The notes: generated by a model not told the origin, from the sequence alone. Shown: positions 24,344-38,397, counted from the stretch's first letter. The stretch is DNA of 64,000 nt from Lampropedia cohaerens (GCF_001005215.1 NZ_LBNQ01000023.1:62001-126000), one strand, 5' to 3'. Made by a program: numbers and translations.

Positions 24344-25450
24344 ATGAACCGAGTCGGAATTTGGGTTGTTGCGCTGCTGATCGTATTGGCCGCGGGCAGT
24401 TCCCTGTTGTATACGGTCGACGAGCGCCGCTATGGCGTCGTCTACCAACTCAGCGAGATCCAACATGTGGAGGAGGAACCAGGCCTGCACTTCAAGCTGC
24501 TACCGGCGCCGTTCCAGACCGTGGACTATCTGGACAAGCGGCTGCTGACGCTGCACAGTCCGACGATTGAGCCGACATTGACTGCCGAGAAGCAGTGGGT
24601 GGTGATCGACTGGTATGTGCGCTGGCGCATCCATGATCCGGCCGCATACATTCGCGCCGTGGGACGCAATGAAGCGGCTGGCGCGGCGCAACTGGCACGC
24701 GTGGTGCGCTCGACGTTCCAGGAGGAAGTCAACCGCCGCACGGTGCGTCAACTGCTCAACGAGCCGGACCGCCTGGCGCTGATGCAGACCGTGCAGCGCG
24801 AGGTGGCCCGCAGTGTCGGCAGCCCGATTGATGAGCCGGTCGTCGTCGTGGCCGACGAGGCGTCGCTGACAACGCCACCTTCCGAACTGGGTACGCTCGA
24901 TCCGGATACCGGCGAACGCGTCGTTTCCCAGACGGACGGCCAGACCGCTGCTGGTGCGGCCCATGATCCCGATCTGCCACCGATGCCTGCCGGTGCATCT
25001 GCGCCGGTGGATCCAGGCCTCTCCTGGGGCATTACCATTGTTGATGTGCGCATCACGCGTGTGGACTATTCCCGCGATATCACGGAGGCAGTGTTCAACC
25101 GCATGCGCGCCGAACGCGAGAGTGAAGCCAGACTGGTGCGCGCGCAAGGTCAGGCAGCCGGCGAGCAGATTCGCGCCAACGCCGATCGTCAGCGCATCGA
25201 AAAACGTGCCAACGCGTACCGCGAGGCGCAGCAGATCCGTGCCCAAGGCGATAGCGAGGCCACGCGCATCTTTGCCGAGGCGTATGGCAAGGACGGCGAC
25301 TTCGCGCAGTTCTACCGTAGCTTGCTGGCCTACCGCAACAGCATTGGCCAGCCAGGCGACGTGCTGGTGCTCAACCCATCGGAGTCGGAGTTCTTCCGCG
25401 CGATGCGGTCGCAGCCGGCAACGGCAAGTCCTGCGCCGCAGCGGCAATGA
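24344..25450 (+). CDS. hflC: FtsH protease modulator HflC
   Basis: Partner of HflK. The 368-residue protein has an N-terminal signal anchor (about 6-23), the SPFH domain (DERRYGVVYQLSEIQ), and the conserved NRMRAERESEARLVRAQGQAAGEQIRANADR coiled coil. Residues about 160-225 are a Pro/Asp/Ala-rich stretch inserted in the SPFH domain; E. coli HflC has an insertion at the same place, so this is not abnormal. Starts 33 bp after hflK. Confidence 0.96.
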   Translation: MNRVGIWVVALLIVLAAGSSLLYTVDERRYGVVYQLSEIQHVEEEPGLHFKLLPAPFQTVDYLDKRLLTLHSPTIEPTLTAEKQWVVIDWYVRWRIHDPAAYIRAVGRNEAAGAAQLARVVRSTFQEEVNRRTVRQLLNEPDRLALMQTVQREVARSVGSPIDEPVVVVADEASLTTPPSELGTLDPDTGERVVSQTDGQTAAGAAHDPDLPPMPAGASAPVDPGLSWGITIVDVRITRVDYSRDITEAVFNRMRAERESEARLVRAQGQAAGEQIRANADRQRIEKRANAYREAQQIRAQGDSEATRIFAEAYGKDGDFAQFYRSLLAYRNSIGQPGDVLVLNPSESEFFRAMRSQPATASPAPQRQ

Positions 25451-25504
25451 GCGCGTGCACGGCGCTCAACGATGCTGAGTCGGTCTGCGTGCCAATGATC
25501 TGAC

Positions 25505-25690
25505 ATGTCCTCGCAGGTGCTTTGGCTGGCCATTGCGCTGGTACTGCTGTTGGAGGGCTTGCTGCCGTTTTTCGCGCCACGCTTGTGGCTGCGCATGATG
25601 GACGAGCTGGGCCGACAGGGTGAGCATGCCGTGCGGCTGGCAGGCTTGTGCAGCATCGCGGCTGGGTTGGTGATGCTGTGGCTGGCATGA
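25505..25690 (+). CDS. DUF2065 (YjeT-like) small membrane protein
   Basis: A 61-residue protein made of two hydrophobic helices joined by a short polar turn (FFAPRLWLRMMDELG), matching DUF2065/YjeT, which sits just after hflC in many proteobacteria. Function is unknown; likely an inner-membrane protein. In many Burkholderiales hisZ and purA would follow; here the run ends and the next gene is convergent. Confidence 0.85.
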   Translation: MSSQVLWLAIALVLLLEGLLPFFAPRLWLRMMDELGRQGEHAVRLAGLCSIAAGLVMLWLA

Positions 25691-25868
25691 CTGCAGCAGC
25701 GCCAGCCGTTCCGGCCGAGACGTGCGTCTTTGGGGGACGAGTTGTGCAGCGTGACAGCCGCTGTAATGCGGATGGATGTGGCTGCACACAGTGCCAGGAC
25801 AAGCGTTAGCCCGTTTAATCACAATCAGCCCACTGCGCTGGGCGGTCAGACGGACGCCAAGGCATTGG

Positions 25869-25891
25869 AAAACCCTGCAGCCGCGCAGGGT
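25869..25891 (-). terminator. Intrinsic terminator of the pyrG-kdsA-eno-ftsB unit
   Basis: Read on the minus strand, ACCCTGC and GCAGGGT pair around GCGGCT, followed by TTTTCC. It lies 24 bp beyond the ftsB stop. The T-run is short, so strength is uncertain. Confidence 0.6.
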
Positions 25892-25914
25892 GCCGCAGAG
25901 CGTCCTCGCTGGCG

Positions 25915-26205
25915 TCAGGGCCGTGTGTACTGCACGAAGATTTCGTTGGGCTTGATCATGCCCAGCTCTTGGCGGGCGATCTCTTCCATTTTTTCACGGC
26001 CATCGCGCAGATCGGCAATGTCGTTGGCCAGGCGCTCGTTGTCCTGGCGTATCAGCTCGTTGGATGCACGCTGTACGGCAGTTTCCTGGCGCATGAGCTC
26101 AACGCTCGGATAGCTGCCGCGGCCTATCCAGATTTGCCATTGCAGCCACCCCAGCAGCGCCAGCAGGATGGCGGTGGTCAGGTATCGCGCAGGCAGGAAA
26201 CGCAT
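25915..26205 (-). CDS. ftsB: Cell division protein FtsB
   Basis: FtsB is a small bitopic protein of the divisome that joins FtsL and FtsQ. The 96-residue protein has one transmembrane helix (about 8-28) followed by a periplasmic coiled coil with the FtsB/DivIC pattern (NELIRQDNERLANDIADLRDGREKMEEIARQELGMIKPNE) and the terminal FVQY. It lies directly after eno, its standard position. The ATG at 26205 is preferred over one ten codons upstream. Confidence 0.93.
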   Translation of the reverse strand: MRFLPARYLTTAILLALLGWLQWQIWIGRGSYPSVELMRQETAVQRASNELIRQDNERLANDIADLRDGREKMEEIARQELGMIKPNEIFVQYTRP

Positions 26206-26271
26206 GAGGGCAGCGGCTGTGTGCCGGCAGCGCACGTAGTGGCAGCAGCCGGTAAGGGTTGGGAAGGACGA

Positions 26272-27591
<1,320 letters not shown>

Positions 27592-27608
27592 CTATCAGGG
27601 AGCGGTCC

Positions 27609-27899
27609 TCAGACGCCTTCAACCAGCACCATGCGCATGACGGCTGCGCCCTCGCGCGCCTCGCGGGCTCGGGTGTACTCGGGCGAATGGTAATAGGCGC
27701 GCGCCGATTCGACATCCGGGAACTTGAGCACCACGGTGCGGCCTGGATCCCAGTCGCCTTCCAGGATCTCGACCTGCCCGCCGCGGATGCAGACTTGCGC
27801 GCCATGCGCCTTGATTGCCTCGGTGCTGAGCTTCAGGTAGTGCTGATACTGCACGGGGTCGGTCACGGTCACGGAAGCAATGATGTACGCACTGGGCAT
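27609..27899 (-). CDS. DUF1330 family protein
   Basis: A 96-residue protein with the dimeric alpha/beta-barrel DUF1330 pattern: PSAYIIASVTVTDPVQYQHY at the start, GGQVEILEGDWDPGRTVVLKFPDVESARAYYHSPEY in the middle. The fold is related to small monooxygenase-like proteins, but no reaction is established. It is commonly found between kdsA and eno in betaproteobacteria. ATG at 27899 is preferred to an upstream start. Confidence 0.88.
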   Translation of the reverse strand: MPSAYIIASVTVTDPVQYQHYLKLSTEAIKAHGAQVCIRGGQVEILEGDWDPGRTVVLKFPDVESARAYYHSPEYTRAREAREGAAVMRMVLVEGV

Positions 27900-27940
27900 G
27901 GGCAAGTTCCTGGAATGTTGAAGCGGAGCGCGGGCACAAC

Positions 27941-30512
<2,572 letters not shown>

Positions 30513-30584
30513 GGTGCAAGCGCACAGTTGGCCCGGCAGCCTGATGCGGCGCATCCGTGCGCCCAAGAACCCTCTCAAGCCCGG

Positions 30585-31124
30585 TCAACGATCGGTGGCT
30601 GGCGTTGCCGGCCGGTGGCCAGTGTCAGCGTGACGCACGAATGTGAAGGTTGCCGAGACAGCGCATGCCTGCAGCATCTGCATGGTCACCACAGCTTCTC
30701 CGCGCATCTGCGTGGGACTCAGTACGTGCAGCTCGTAGCGCACGCTCATCGGAAGGGCAAAGCCTTGCACCGTCACGCCGTCGGCGGTGGCCACGAAGTG
30801 GTTGGCCGAGGGCTGCTGCCACTGCACCTGTTCGTGCGCGATCAACTGGCGGGGATGGAACGGGGAGGCAAACCGAACATGTTCGCCGCGCTGGGTTGGC
30901 AGCAGCTGAATCAGCGCCTGGTCGATGCCGGGGACACAGCTGGCGCTGGACTGCGCAGTGCCAACGTCCCAGGTCCAGTAGCCATCCTGTGGCTGGATGC
31001 GCGCGGCACCCCATGTCGGCGCTGCCGCTGCATACCCGGCCAGCATCGCCAGAACCGTCAGATCACGCCGCCAGCTGCGGTGCGGCCAGATGGTGGGCGG
31101 CAACGTCACGGCGCGCGGCGTCAT
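30585..31124 (-). CDS. Exported protein of unknown function
   Basis: I do not recognise this 179-residue protein. It has basic residues then a hydrophobic N-terminal segment (about 20-40, ending near APTWGAA), which looks like a Sec signal. The mature part starts with IQPQDGYWTWDVG and carries two cysteines (in SSASCVPG and MLQACAV) that could pair in the periplasm; its beginning recalls small periplasmic DUF3617-like proteins, but that is only a resemblance. The ATG overlaps the stop of the upstream monooxygenase-fold gene by four bases, which supports that it is real and co-translated with it. Confidence 0.6.
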   Translation of the reverse strand: MTPRAVTLPPTIWPHRSWRRDLTVLAMLAGYAAAAPTWGAARIQPQDGYWTWDVGTAQSSASCVPGIDQALIQLLPTQRGEHVRFASPFHPRQLIAHEQVQWQQPSANHFVATADGVTVQGFALPMSVRYELHVLSPTQMRGEAVVTMQMLQACAVSATFTFVRHADTGHRPATPATDR

Positions 31125-31429
31125 AGCACTGCGCGCAGTTGTTCCAGCTGCGGGGGGCCGGCGTAGATGTCGCGCGGGGCGTTGCCGGCGTTGGCGTGAG
31201 CCTTGCGGAAAGCTTCGGAGCGGGTCCAGTCCAGAAAGTGCTGCTCCGACTCCCATTCCGAATGGGAGATGAAGAGGGTGTGTTCGTCCGTCTGTGCACC
31301 TTGCAGCAGGTGAAAGCGCACGAATCCGGGGACCTGGGCGAGGTGGCTGTCGCGATTGCGCCAGATCTCGATGAAGGTGTCCTCATGTCCGCGTAATACG
31401 CGGAAGCGGTTCATGGCAAAGAAAGGCAT
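31121..31429 (-). CDS. Antibiotic biosynthesis monooxygenase (ABM)-domain protein
   Basis: A 102-residue protein with the ABM dimeric alpha/beta-barrel pattern: FAMNRFRVLRGHEDTFIEIW, VPGFVRFHLLQG, HTLFISHSEWESEQHFLDWTRSEAFRKAH. The family includes heme-degrading monooxygenases (HmoA/IsdG type) and quinol monooxygenases; the asparagine and tryptophan layout resembles HmoA, but the substrate cannot be told from sequence. Coupled by a four-base overlap to the exported unknown protein downstream. Confidence 0.82.
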   Translation of the reverse strand: MPFFAMNRFRVLRGHEDTFIEIWRNRDSHLAQVPGFVRFHLLQGAQTDEHTLFISHSEWESEQHFLDWTRSEAFRKAHANAGNAPRDIYAGPPQLEQLRAVL

Positions 31430-31518
31430 GGCGGGATCCTGAAGCGGGGGTAATGACCCCAATGATAGCCAGCCTGCCATGTTGCAGTCTGTATCCGCCT
31501 GTGCGGAATTGGGCCCGC

Positions 31519-32718
31519 TCAGCCCAGCAGTGCCTGCATGCGCGTCAGGGCGTCTTCGAGATTGTCTCGGGACGTGGCAACGGAAAAGCGCACGAAGTTC
31601 TGCGCGCCCTGCGGGCCGAAGTCCTTGCCGGGAGCAATGGCAATGCGGGCGCGTTCAAGCAGCGCGAAGGCGAACTCCCAACTGCCTTGCACGCCCAGTC
31701 TGTGTGCGGCGTCGCGGCAATCGGCCCAGACGTAGAACGCACCGTCTGGCTGGACCGGCACTTGCAGGCCCATGGCTGCCAGCGGGGCAGTGAACAACGC
31801 CAGCCGCTCACCGAACAGGGCGCGGCGCCGCTCATATTCGGCCAGGCTTTCAGGGTGAAAGCATGCCAGCGCAGCATGCTGCGCAATGGTGCTGGGGCAG
31901 ATGAACAGGTTCTGGCACAGCCGCTCGATGGGCGCGACCAGCGCTTCAGGCACGACCAGCCAGCCCAGTCGCCAGCCGGTCATGTTGAAGTACTTGCTGA
32001 AGCTGTTGATGCTGACGATGTCCTCCCCCAGTGCCAGCGCGGTCTGGCCGAATGCCCGGTCGTAGGAGAGGCCGAGATAGATCTCGTCCACCATGGTGAC
32101 GCCGCCGCGTGCCCGCACGGCGGCGTGGATGGCCGCCATCGCCTCGGCCGTCATGGAAGTGCCTGTGGGGTTGGCCGGCGAGGCCAGCAGCACGCCGCGC
32201 GTATCGGCCTGCCAGTGCGCCTGCACCTGCGCGGCGGTGAGCTGAAAGCGGTCGGCCGCCTCGACAGGCACATGCACGGCGCGGGCGCCTGCGACCTGGA
32301 CAAATTGCTGGTTACACGGGTAGCCGGGGTCGGGCAGCAGCACCGAATCACCTGGTTGCAGCAGCGCAAGACAGGCCAGATGCAGCGCCGCCGACGCCCC
32401 TGCGGTGATGATGATGCGCTCGGGCGCGACAGCAACGCCAAAGCGATCGGCATACCACTGGCTGATGCGTTCACGCAGCGCCGGCAATCCCAGCGCCTGC
32501 GTGTACTGCGTATGCCCCTGCGCGATCGCGGCGATGGCCGCCTCCTGCACCAGTGGCGGCGCGGTGAAATCCGGCTCGCCGATGTTGAGTTGGCGCATCG
32601 GGGGCGCATCCCCCTGCGAGGCTACCAGTTGCGCGGCGGCCTTGCTCACCTCCATCGCATAGAAAGGATGGGTGCGCTGCGCGCGCTCGGAAAGGCGAAA
32701 GGGCAGATCGGAAGGCAT
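31519..32718 (-). CDS. PLP-dependent class I/II aminotransferase
   Basis: A 399-residue fold-type I aminotransferase: NIGEPDFTAPP near the N-terminus, TAGASAALHLA (phosphate loop), ASPANPTGTSM, DEIYLGLSYD with the PLP-stacking aspartate and tyrosine, the Schiff-base lysine in SINSFSKYFNMTGWRLGW, and RFSVATS near the end with the carboxylate-binding arginine. Subgroup I-alpha enzymes of this kind act on aspartate, alanine or aromatic amino acids; the substrate is undecided. It lies between nusB and the ABM gene. Confidence 0.88.
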   Translation of the reverse strand: MPSDLPFRLSERAQRTHPFYAMEVSKAAAQLVASQGDAPPMRQLNIGEPDFTAPPLVQEAAIAAIAQGHTQYTQALGLPALRERISQWYADRFGVAVAPERIIITAGASAALHLACLALLQPGDSVLLPDPGYPCNQQFVQVAGARAVHVPVEAADRFQLTAAQVQAHWQADTRGVLLASPANPTGTSMTAEAMAAIHAAVRARGGVTMVDEIYLGLSYDRAFGQTALALGEDIVSINSFSKYFNMTGWRLGWLVVPEALVAPIERLCQNLFICPSTIAQHAALACFHPESLAEYERRRALFGERLALFTAPLAAMGLQVPVQPDGAFYVWADCRDAAHRLGVQGSWEFAFALLERARIAIAPGKDFGPQGAQNFVRFSVATSRDNLEDALTRMQALLG

Positions 32719-32763
32719 GGTGGGAGCGGGTGCGCCGGGGCGTCCCGCCTTGTTGGCTGTGGT

Positions 32764-33237
32764 TCAGTGTCCGCTGGATGCGGCAGCACCCACTTCTGCG
32801 GCACGGAATTCGGCGGCGAGCTTGTGCAGCACGGCATTGACGTACTTGTGGCCATCCGTGCCGCCAAAGGCCTTGGCCAGTTCGACGTATTCGTTGATGA
32901 CGACCTTCCAGGGCACGTCCAGGGCGTGCCTGAACTCATAGACGCCCATCCACAGAAGGGCATGCTCGATCGGCGAGAGCTCGGATAGCGGCCGGTCCAG
33001 CGCCGGTGCGATGGCCGCATCCAGCGCCTCGGCCTCGTCGGCGCAGCCGTAAAGCAGCGCGTCATACAGGGCCGAGTCGGCCTTGTGGAAACCGCTGAGG
33101 TTGCGCGTAAACATGTCGATGTCGCGCGGCTCGTTCTTGCCAACCAAGCGCTGGTAGAGCGCCTGTAGGGCGAACTCGCGGGCGCGGCTGCGGGCGCTCT
33201 TCTTGCTGCTGGGCGTGGGTTGCTCGGCGTGGCTCAT
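32764..33237 (-). CDS. nusB: Transcription antitermination factor NusB
   Basis: NusB binds boxA RNA with NusE and keeps rRNA transcription processive. The 157-residue protein shows [17 protein letters not shown] at the start and the C-terminal [27 protein letters not shown] typical of NusB, with an extended N-terminus of about 15 residues. It overlaps ribH by four bases (ATGA) as in the usual rib-nusB operon. Confidence 0.96.
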   Translation of the reverse strand: MSHAEQPTPSSKKSARSRAREFALQALYQRLVGKNEPRDIDMFTRNLSGFHKADSALYDALLYGCADEAEALDAAIAPALDRPLSELSPIEHALLWMGVYEFRHALDVPWKVVINEYVELAKAFGGTDGHKYVNAVLHKLAAEFRAAEVGAAASSGH

Positions 33238-33716
33238 GCCTGGCTCTCCGGCGCGAGAAGCTCGTTGACCAGATTGGCCATCTCCACCGCCACCTGTGCG
33301 GCGTCGCGGCCCTTTTCGTGCTGACGCGCCTGTGCCTGCTGCAGGTCCTCGACCGTCAGGATGGCGTTGGCAATGGGCAGGCCGTAGTCGAGGCCCACGC
33401 GCGAGACACCGGCGCCCGACTCGTTGGCCACCAGCTCGAAATGGTAGGTCTCGCCGCGAATGATGCAGCCCAGCGCAATCATGGCATCGTGCTCCTTGCG
33501 CTCGGCCAGTGCCTGCAGCGCCATCGGCACTTCCAGCGCACCGGGTACGGTGACGTGGGTGATGGCTTCCTCGGCCACACCCAGGCGCAGCAATTCGTCG
33601 CGCGCTGCCTGCAGCAGCGCGTTGGTGATGTCTTCGTTAAAGCGCGCTTGCACGATGGCAATGCGCAGTCCGCTGCCGTTCAGCTGTGCGGCAGCGCCTT
33701 TGTTTGCACCTTGCAT
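33234..33716 (-). CDS. ribH: 6,7-dimethyl-8-ribityllumazine synthase
   Basis: RibH joins the riboflavin pyrimidine intermediate with 3,4-dihydroxy-2-butanone 4-phosphate. The 160-residue protein has [32 protein letters not shown], the catalytic-histidine region [12 protein letters not shown] and [21 protein letters not shown] at 33716 lies four bases after the ribBA stop; a long upstream extension of the frame is the shadow of ribBA. Confidence 0.97.
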   Translation of the reverse strand: MQGANKGAAAQLNGSGLRIAIVQARFNEDITNALLQAARDELLRLGVAEEAITHVTVPGALEVPMALQALAERKEHDAMIALGCIIRGETYHFELVANESGAGVSRVGLDYGLPIANAILTVEDLQQAQARQHEKGRDAAQVAVEMANLVNELLAPESQA

Positions 33717-33720
33717 GGTG

Positions 33721-34842
33721 TCAGTCCTTGTTGATGAATCCGGTGATCTCGAGTTGGTAGCCGGCGGCCATGCTGGGCAGCCGGCGCGGCTGGCCCAGAA
33801 GACGCATGCGTGTAACGCCCAGGTCGCGCAGGATCTGCGCGCCGATGCCGTAAGTGCGCAGGTCCATGCGCCCACGTGCCGGCGCATGGGTCGGCGTGGC
33901 GCGGCCCTCGAACTGGTCGAGCAGCTGCGCGCCGCTTTCGCCGCAGTTGAGCAGCACCGCCACGCCCTTGCCCTCGTTGTCGATGTAGCGCAGGCTCTCG
34001 TGCAGGCTCCATGAGTGCGTCACGCGCTGCGCGTCGAGTATGTCGAGCACCGAAAGCGGTTCGTGCACGCGCACCGGCAGGTCATCGCCATCGGTCCAGC
34101 TGCCCTTGACCAGGGCCAAATGCAGCGCGGCGCTGAGCTGCTCGCGATAGGCGTGGGCGGTGAACTCGCCCCAGTGCGTGCGGATGGGGCGGCTGCTGAT
34201 GCGCTCGATCAGCGATTCGTGGTTGCTGCGGTACTGGATGAGATCGGCAATGGTGCCGATCTTCAGGCCGTGCTCGGCGGCGAACACTTGCAGGTCGGGC
34301 AGGCGCGCCATGGTGCCGTCATCCTTCATGATCTCGCAGATCACGGCCGCGGGCGTCAGGCCTGCCATGCGGGTCAGGTCGCAGCCTGCCTCGGTATGGC
34401 CGGCGCGCACCAGCACGCCACCGTCGACGGCCTGTACGGGGAAGATGTGGCCCGGCTGCACCAGGTCGCTGGGCTTGGCATCAGGGGCCACGGCAGCGGC
34501 GATGGTGCGGGCTCGGTCGGCGGCGGAGATGCCGGTGGTGACGCCCTCAGCAGCCTCGATGGAGACGGTAAAGGCAGTGTCGAATTGCGCGCCGTTCTTG
34601 CGCGCCATGGGGGGCAGGTTCAGGCGCTCGCAGCGCTCACGGGTGAGGGTCAGGCAGATCAGGCCGCGGGCATGCTTGGCCATGAAGTTAATGGCCTCCG
34701 GAGTAACGTGTTCGGCGGCGAGAATCAGGTCGCCTTCATTTTCACGGTCTTCCTCGTCGATCAATATCACCATCTTGCCGGCACGCAGGTCTTCGATGAT
34801 TTCCTGCGTAGAGGCAATGGGGGCGGATTCGTGGATAGTCAT
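33721..34842 (-). CDS. ribBA: 3,4-dihydroxy-2-butanone 4-phosphate synthase fused to a degenerate GTP cyclohydrolase II domain
   Basis: The N-terminal half (about 1-205) is a complete DHBP synthase with the metal-binding [10 protein letters not shown] and [11 protein letters not shown] motifs, making the four-carbon riboflavin precursor. The C-terminal half (about 207-373) aligns with GTP cyclohydrolase II but the three zinc cysteines (the HSEC and CDC motifs of active enzymes) are absent: the position reads [11 protein letters not shown]. The EGRGIGL-type loop is also missing. This is the RibBX-like variant known in proteobacteria, so an active RibA should exist elsewhere. First of ribBA-ribH-nusB; no FMN riboswitch is visible upstream. 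Confidence 0.92.
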   Translation of the reverse strand: MTIHESAPIASTQEIIEDLRAGKMVILIDEEDRENEGDLILAAEHVTPEAINFMAKHARGLICLTLTRERCERLNLPPMARKNGAQFDTAFTVSIEAAEGVTTGISAADRARTIAAAVAPDAKPSDLVQPGHIFPVQAVDGGVLVRAGHTEAGCDLTRMAGLTPAAVICEIMKDDGTMARLPDLQVFAAEHGLKIGTIADLIQYRSNHESLIERISSRPIRTHWGEFTAHAYREQLSAALHLALVKGSWTDGDDLPVRVHEPLSVLDILDAQRVTHSWSLHESLRYIDNEGKGVAVLLNCGESGAQLLDQFEGRATPTHAPARGRMDLRTYGIGAQILRDLGVTRMRLLGQPRRLPSMAAGYQLEITGFINKD

Positions 34843-35107
34843 GACGATAGTAATAAGGGGCCGACAGAAGGATGCTGGCTGGCTATATGGGCTGCGCCTG
34901 TATGCGGACTGACGCTGTGCTGGAGCAACTGGGTTGTCGTGGATTCAGCCAGAAGCCGGGCAACACGGTGAAGGTGCTGTATAGCGACGGCCGCAACGCA
35001 GCGCTGTCAGCACTGCGTGATTGTAGCGGGCGGACCTGCCCGCTGCAGGCCTGGCGCAGGCGTCGCTGTCACGCGCCTGCAGCGCGGCCATTCGCGGCGC
35101 GTAGACG

Positions 35108-35893
35108 CTACGCCTGCGCGTCGTGATGATCGTGAGAGGACTCGCCTTGCAGGGCCTGGCGCAGCAGCGGCAGGGTCAAAGCGCGTTGCGCGCGCAGCGC
35201 ATGGGTGTCAAGCCGTGCCAGCAGCGCCGTCAGGCTGCTGAGGTCACGGCTGTAGCGCGTCAGCAGGTAGTGACCGACTTCCGCGCTCAGATGCAGTCCG
35301 CGTTCTCGCGCCTGCATCTGCAGCACCTGCAGGCGCTGCGCATCGGACAACGCCTGCAGGGCAAAGCTCACGCCAGAGCCCAGGCGTGTGCGCAGGTCCT
35401 CGCGCAGCGCCAGATCGACCGGCGGCGCGTCACCGGCAGCGATGACCCAGCGCGGCCGACCATCGGGCGGGTGTGCCGCGTCGATGAAGTGCTTGAATGC
35501 CAGGCGTTGCTGCGCCGGTGTGAAGTGCTGTACGTCATCGAGCAGGATGGCCTGCCAGGTGCTCTGCCAGTTGTCGTCCGCGGTATCTGGCGTGCTGGTA
35601 CTGGCGGCGTCATCGCAGTTCGGTTGCCTGCCGCGTAGCCAGCCGACCTGCAGGCCCTGCTGCTCGAAAGCCAGGGCGACGGCCTGCAGCAGGTGGGTCT
35701 TGCCGGTGCCTGGGCCGCCCCACAGATACACTGGCGCATTGGCCGCCTGGGCTGATGGCGGTTGGCTGGCCTGTGCGATCTGCCGCGCGACGCCCTGCTG
35801 CAGTGCCTGCAGGGCGGCTTCGTTGCCAGCGGGGAGAAAGCGCGCAAAGCTCGCTTCAGGCACGATGCCAATGTCGAGGACCAGTTGTTCCAT
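35108..35893 (-). CDS. hda: DnaA regulatory inactivator Hda
   Basis: Hda, with the DNA-loaded sliding clamp, triggers DnaA-ATP hydrolysis and so limits initiation. The 261-residue AAA+ protein begins with EQLVLDIGI, containing a short clamp-binding motif (QLVLD), and has Walker A GGPGTGKTHLL, a Walker B-like AILLDDVQHF, and the DLRTRLGSGVSFAL sensor region. ATG at 35893 is chosen because it puts the clamp motif at the N-terminus. Divergent from purM; the 265 bp towards ribBA hold no gene. Confidence 0.9.
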   Translation of the reverse strand: MEQLVLDIGIVPEASFARFLPAGNEAALQALQQGVARQIAQASQPPSAQAANAPVYLWGGPGTGKTHLLQAVALAFEQQGLQVGWLRGRQPNCDDAASTSTPDTADDNWQSTWQAILLDDVQHFTPAQQRLAFKHFIDAAHPPDGRPRWVIAAGDAPPVDLALREDLRTRLGSGVSFALQALSDAQRLQVLQMQARERGLHLSAEVGHYLLTRYSRDLSSLTALLARLDTHALRAQRALTLPLLRQALQGESSHDHHDAQA

Positions 35894-35989
35894 GCGAGGC
35901 AGGGGAAGGTGCGGGCGCAGTGGGAGTGAAGAAGGCGCACCGCTGCGCTGCTGCGGGGCTAACCGTGGCCGGCGCAAAGGCACTGGCCT

Positions 35990-35995
35990 TAGAAT
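35990..35995 (+). promoter_or_regulatory. Candidate -10 element for purM
   Basis: TAGAAT followed by CGCTGG, identical over 12 bases to the element upstream of ndk, in the divergent hda/purM region 110 bp before the purM ATG. The -35 is weak. Confidence 0.4.
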
Positions 35996-36104
35996 CGCTG
36001 GATTCTAGTGCATCGAATCTGCACGTGCGCAGTCTGCCGTGTGCGGGATGCCGTGGCCTGGCAGGTCGTGTAATGCCACTTGCCTTTTCCCTGATTAGCC
36101 TTTC

Positions 36105-37154
<1,050 letters not shown>

Positions 37155-37278
37155 TGGCCTGCACGGTGCGCTTTGCCGTACCTGGCCGCATGCGCTCTCC
37201 TGAGGGTTTGCGCCCTGCCGGCGCGCCATGGCCAGGACGCTCGCACGGATCCGTTTAGTCTCTTTCTTCTTCTCAAGC

Positions 37279-38397
37279 ATGCCCAGTTCTGTGGATGAAA
37301 CCCGCGCTTCCCCGCAAGCGCTTTCCGGCGAGGCTGCCATGTCTAGGAGGCGCGCGGCCCAGCTCGACAGCCATGTCTCCTTGCCGATCCGCATGGCCAG
37401 TTACGGCCTGATGGCAGCGGGACTGCTGTTGGTGATGCTCGTGGGGGTGCTGCCGGGGCTGCTGGCGGCATGCCTGGGCTTCATGCTGACGCGTTGGATC
37501 AACACTTGGCTGGTGCGGTTGGCCCGGCGCCGCTGGCACCATCCGCCCACAGCAGTGCTGCTGTGGGCTGCGCGCGCCGCGTCGATCATCGTGATTCTGG
37601 CGCCGCTGCTGATTCTCTTTTCGACCTTCAATCATTACCGCAGCATGCTGCTGACGGCGCCGCACCAGTTCACGGAACTGACCGATTACGTTGCGCGCAC
37701 GGTGCTGGAGTTCAAGGCGCACCTGCCCGAGGAAATAGCCGACATGCTGCCCGAGGAGGCCGAGGAGGTGCAGCGCACCGTCGCGGTGTATCTGTGGTCC
37801 AAGGCGGCGGCGCTGGCCAATGCGGGCAAGGAGTGGGCGGTCGGGTTCCTCTATGCGTACGTGGGGTTGCTGATTGGTTCGCTGGCGGCCGTGCGGGTCC
37901 ACAACAAGTGGAATGCGCCGCTGACGGATGCGTTGAAGCTGCGCGTCGCGCGTTTTGGCGATGCGTTCCGCCAGATCGTCACGGCACAATTCTGGATAGC
38001 CTCGTTCAATACCGCGCTGACGGCTGTATTCCTGTTGCTGGTGCTGCCGATGTTCGATCTGCAACTGCCCTACACCCGCGCGTTGATCACGCTGACTTTT
38101 GTGGCGGGGTTGATTCCCATTGTTGGCAACTTGCTGTGCAACGTGGTCATCACGATTGTCGGGCTGTCGGTTTCACCGCTCACCGCGCTGGTGTGCCTGG
38201 GTTTTCTCATTCTCATCCACAAGGCCGAGTATTTCATCAACGCCAAGGTGGTTGGACGGCGCACGCACATTGCGGTCTGGGAACTGCTGGCCGTGATGTT
38301 CATGAGCGAGGCGATCTTCGGGCCGGCAGGTTTGGTGGCCGCGCCCCTCTTCTATGCGTACCTGAAGAAAGAGCTCGAAGCTGCACATCTGGTGTGA
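37279..38397 (+). CDS. AI-2E family (PerM-like) transporter
   Basis: A polytopic membrane protein of 372 residues from the ATG at 37279, with seven or eight hydrophobic helices and the family's C-terminal pattern (GLIPIVGNLLCNVVITIVGLS, NAKVVGRRTHI, PAGLVAAPLFYAYLKKEL). Members include the E. coli TqsA/PerM proteins; some export autoinducer-2 and others act as Na+/H+ antiporters, so substrate is unknown. The start is uncertain: ATG at 37339 has the better ribosome site (GAGG five bases upstream). Confidence 0.8.
   Translation: MPSSVDETRASPQALSGEAAMSRRRAAQLDSHVSLPIRMASYGLMAAGLLLVMLVGVLPGLLAACLGFMLTRWINTWLVRLARRRWHHPPTAVLLWAARAASIIVILAPLLILFSTFNHYRSMLLTAPHQFTELTDYVARTVLEFKAHLPEEIADMLPEEAEEVQRTVAVYLWSKAAALANAGKEWAVGFLYAYVGLLIGSLAAVRVHNKWNAPLTDALKLRVARFGDAFRQIVTAQFWIASFNTALTAVFLLLVLPMFDLQLPYTRALITLTFVAGLIPIVGNLLCNVVITIVGLSVSPLTALVCLGFLILIHKAEYFINAKVVGRRTHIAVWELLAVMFMSEAIFGPAGLVAAPLFYAYLKKELEAAHLV

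Noticed and set aside
22772-24490. 572-codon minus-strand open frame opposite hflK
   Set aside because: Low-complexity His/Arg/Gln product, entirely opposite a well-supported hflK.
24800-25020. Insertion in HflC suspected to be unusual
   Set aside because: E. coli HflC carries a low-complexity insertion at the same place in the SPFH domain, so it is a normal family feature.
34843-35107. Possible FMN riboswitch upstream of ribBA
   Set aside because: Read on the minus strand, none of the conserved FMN-element blocks can be found in these 265 bases.
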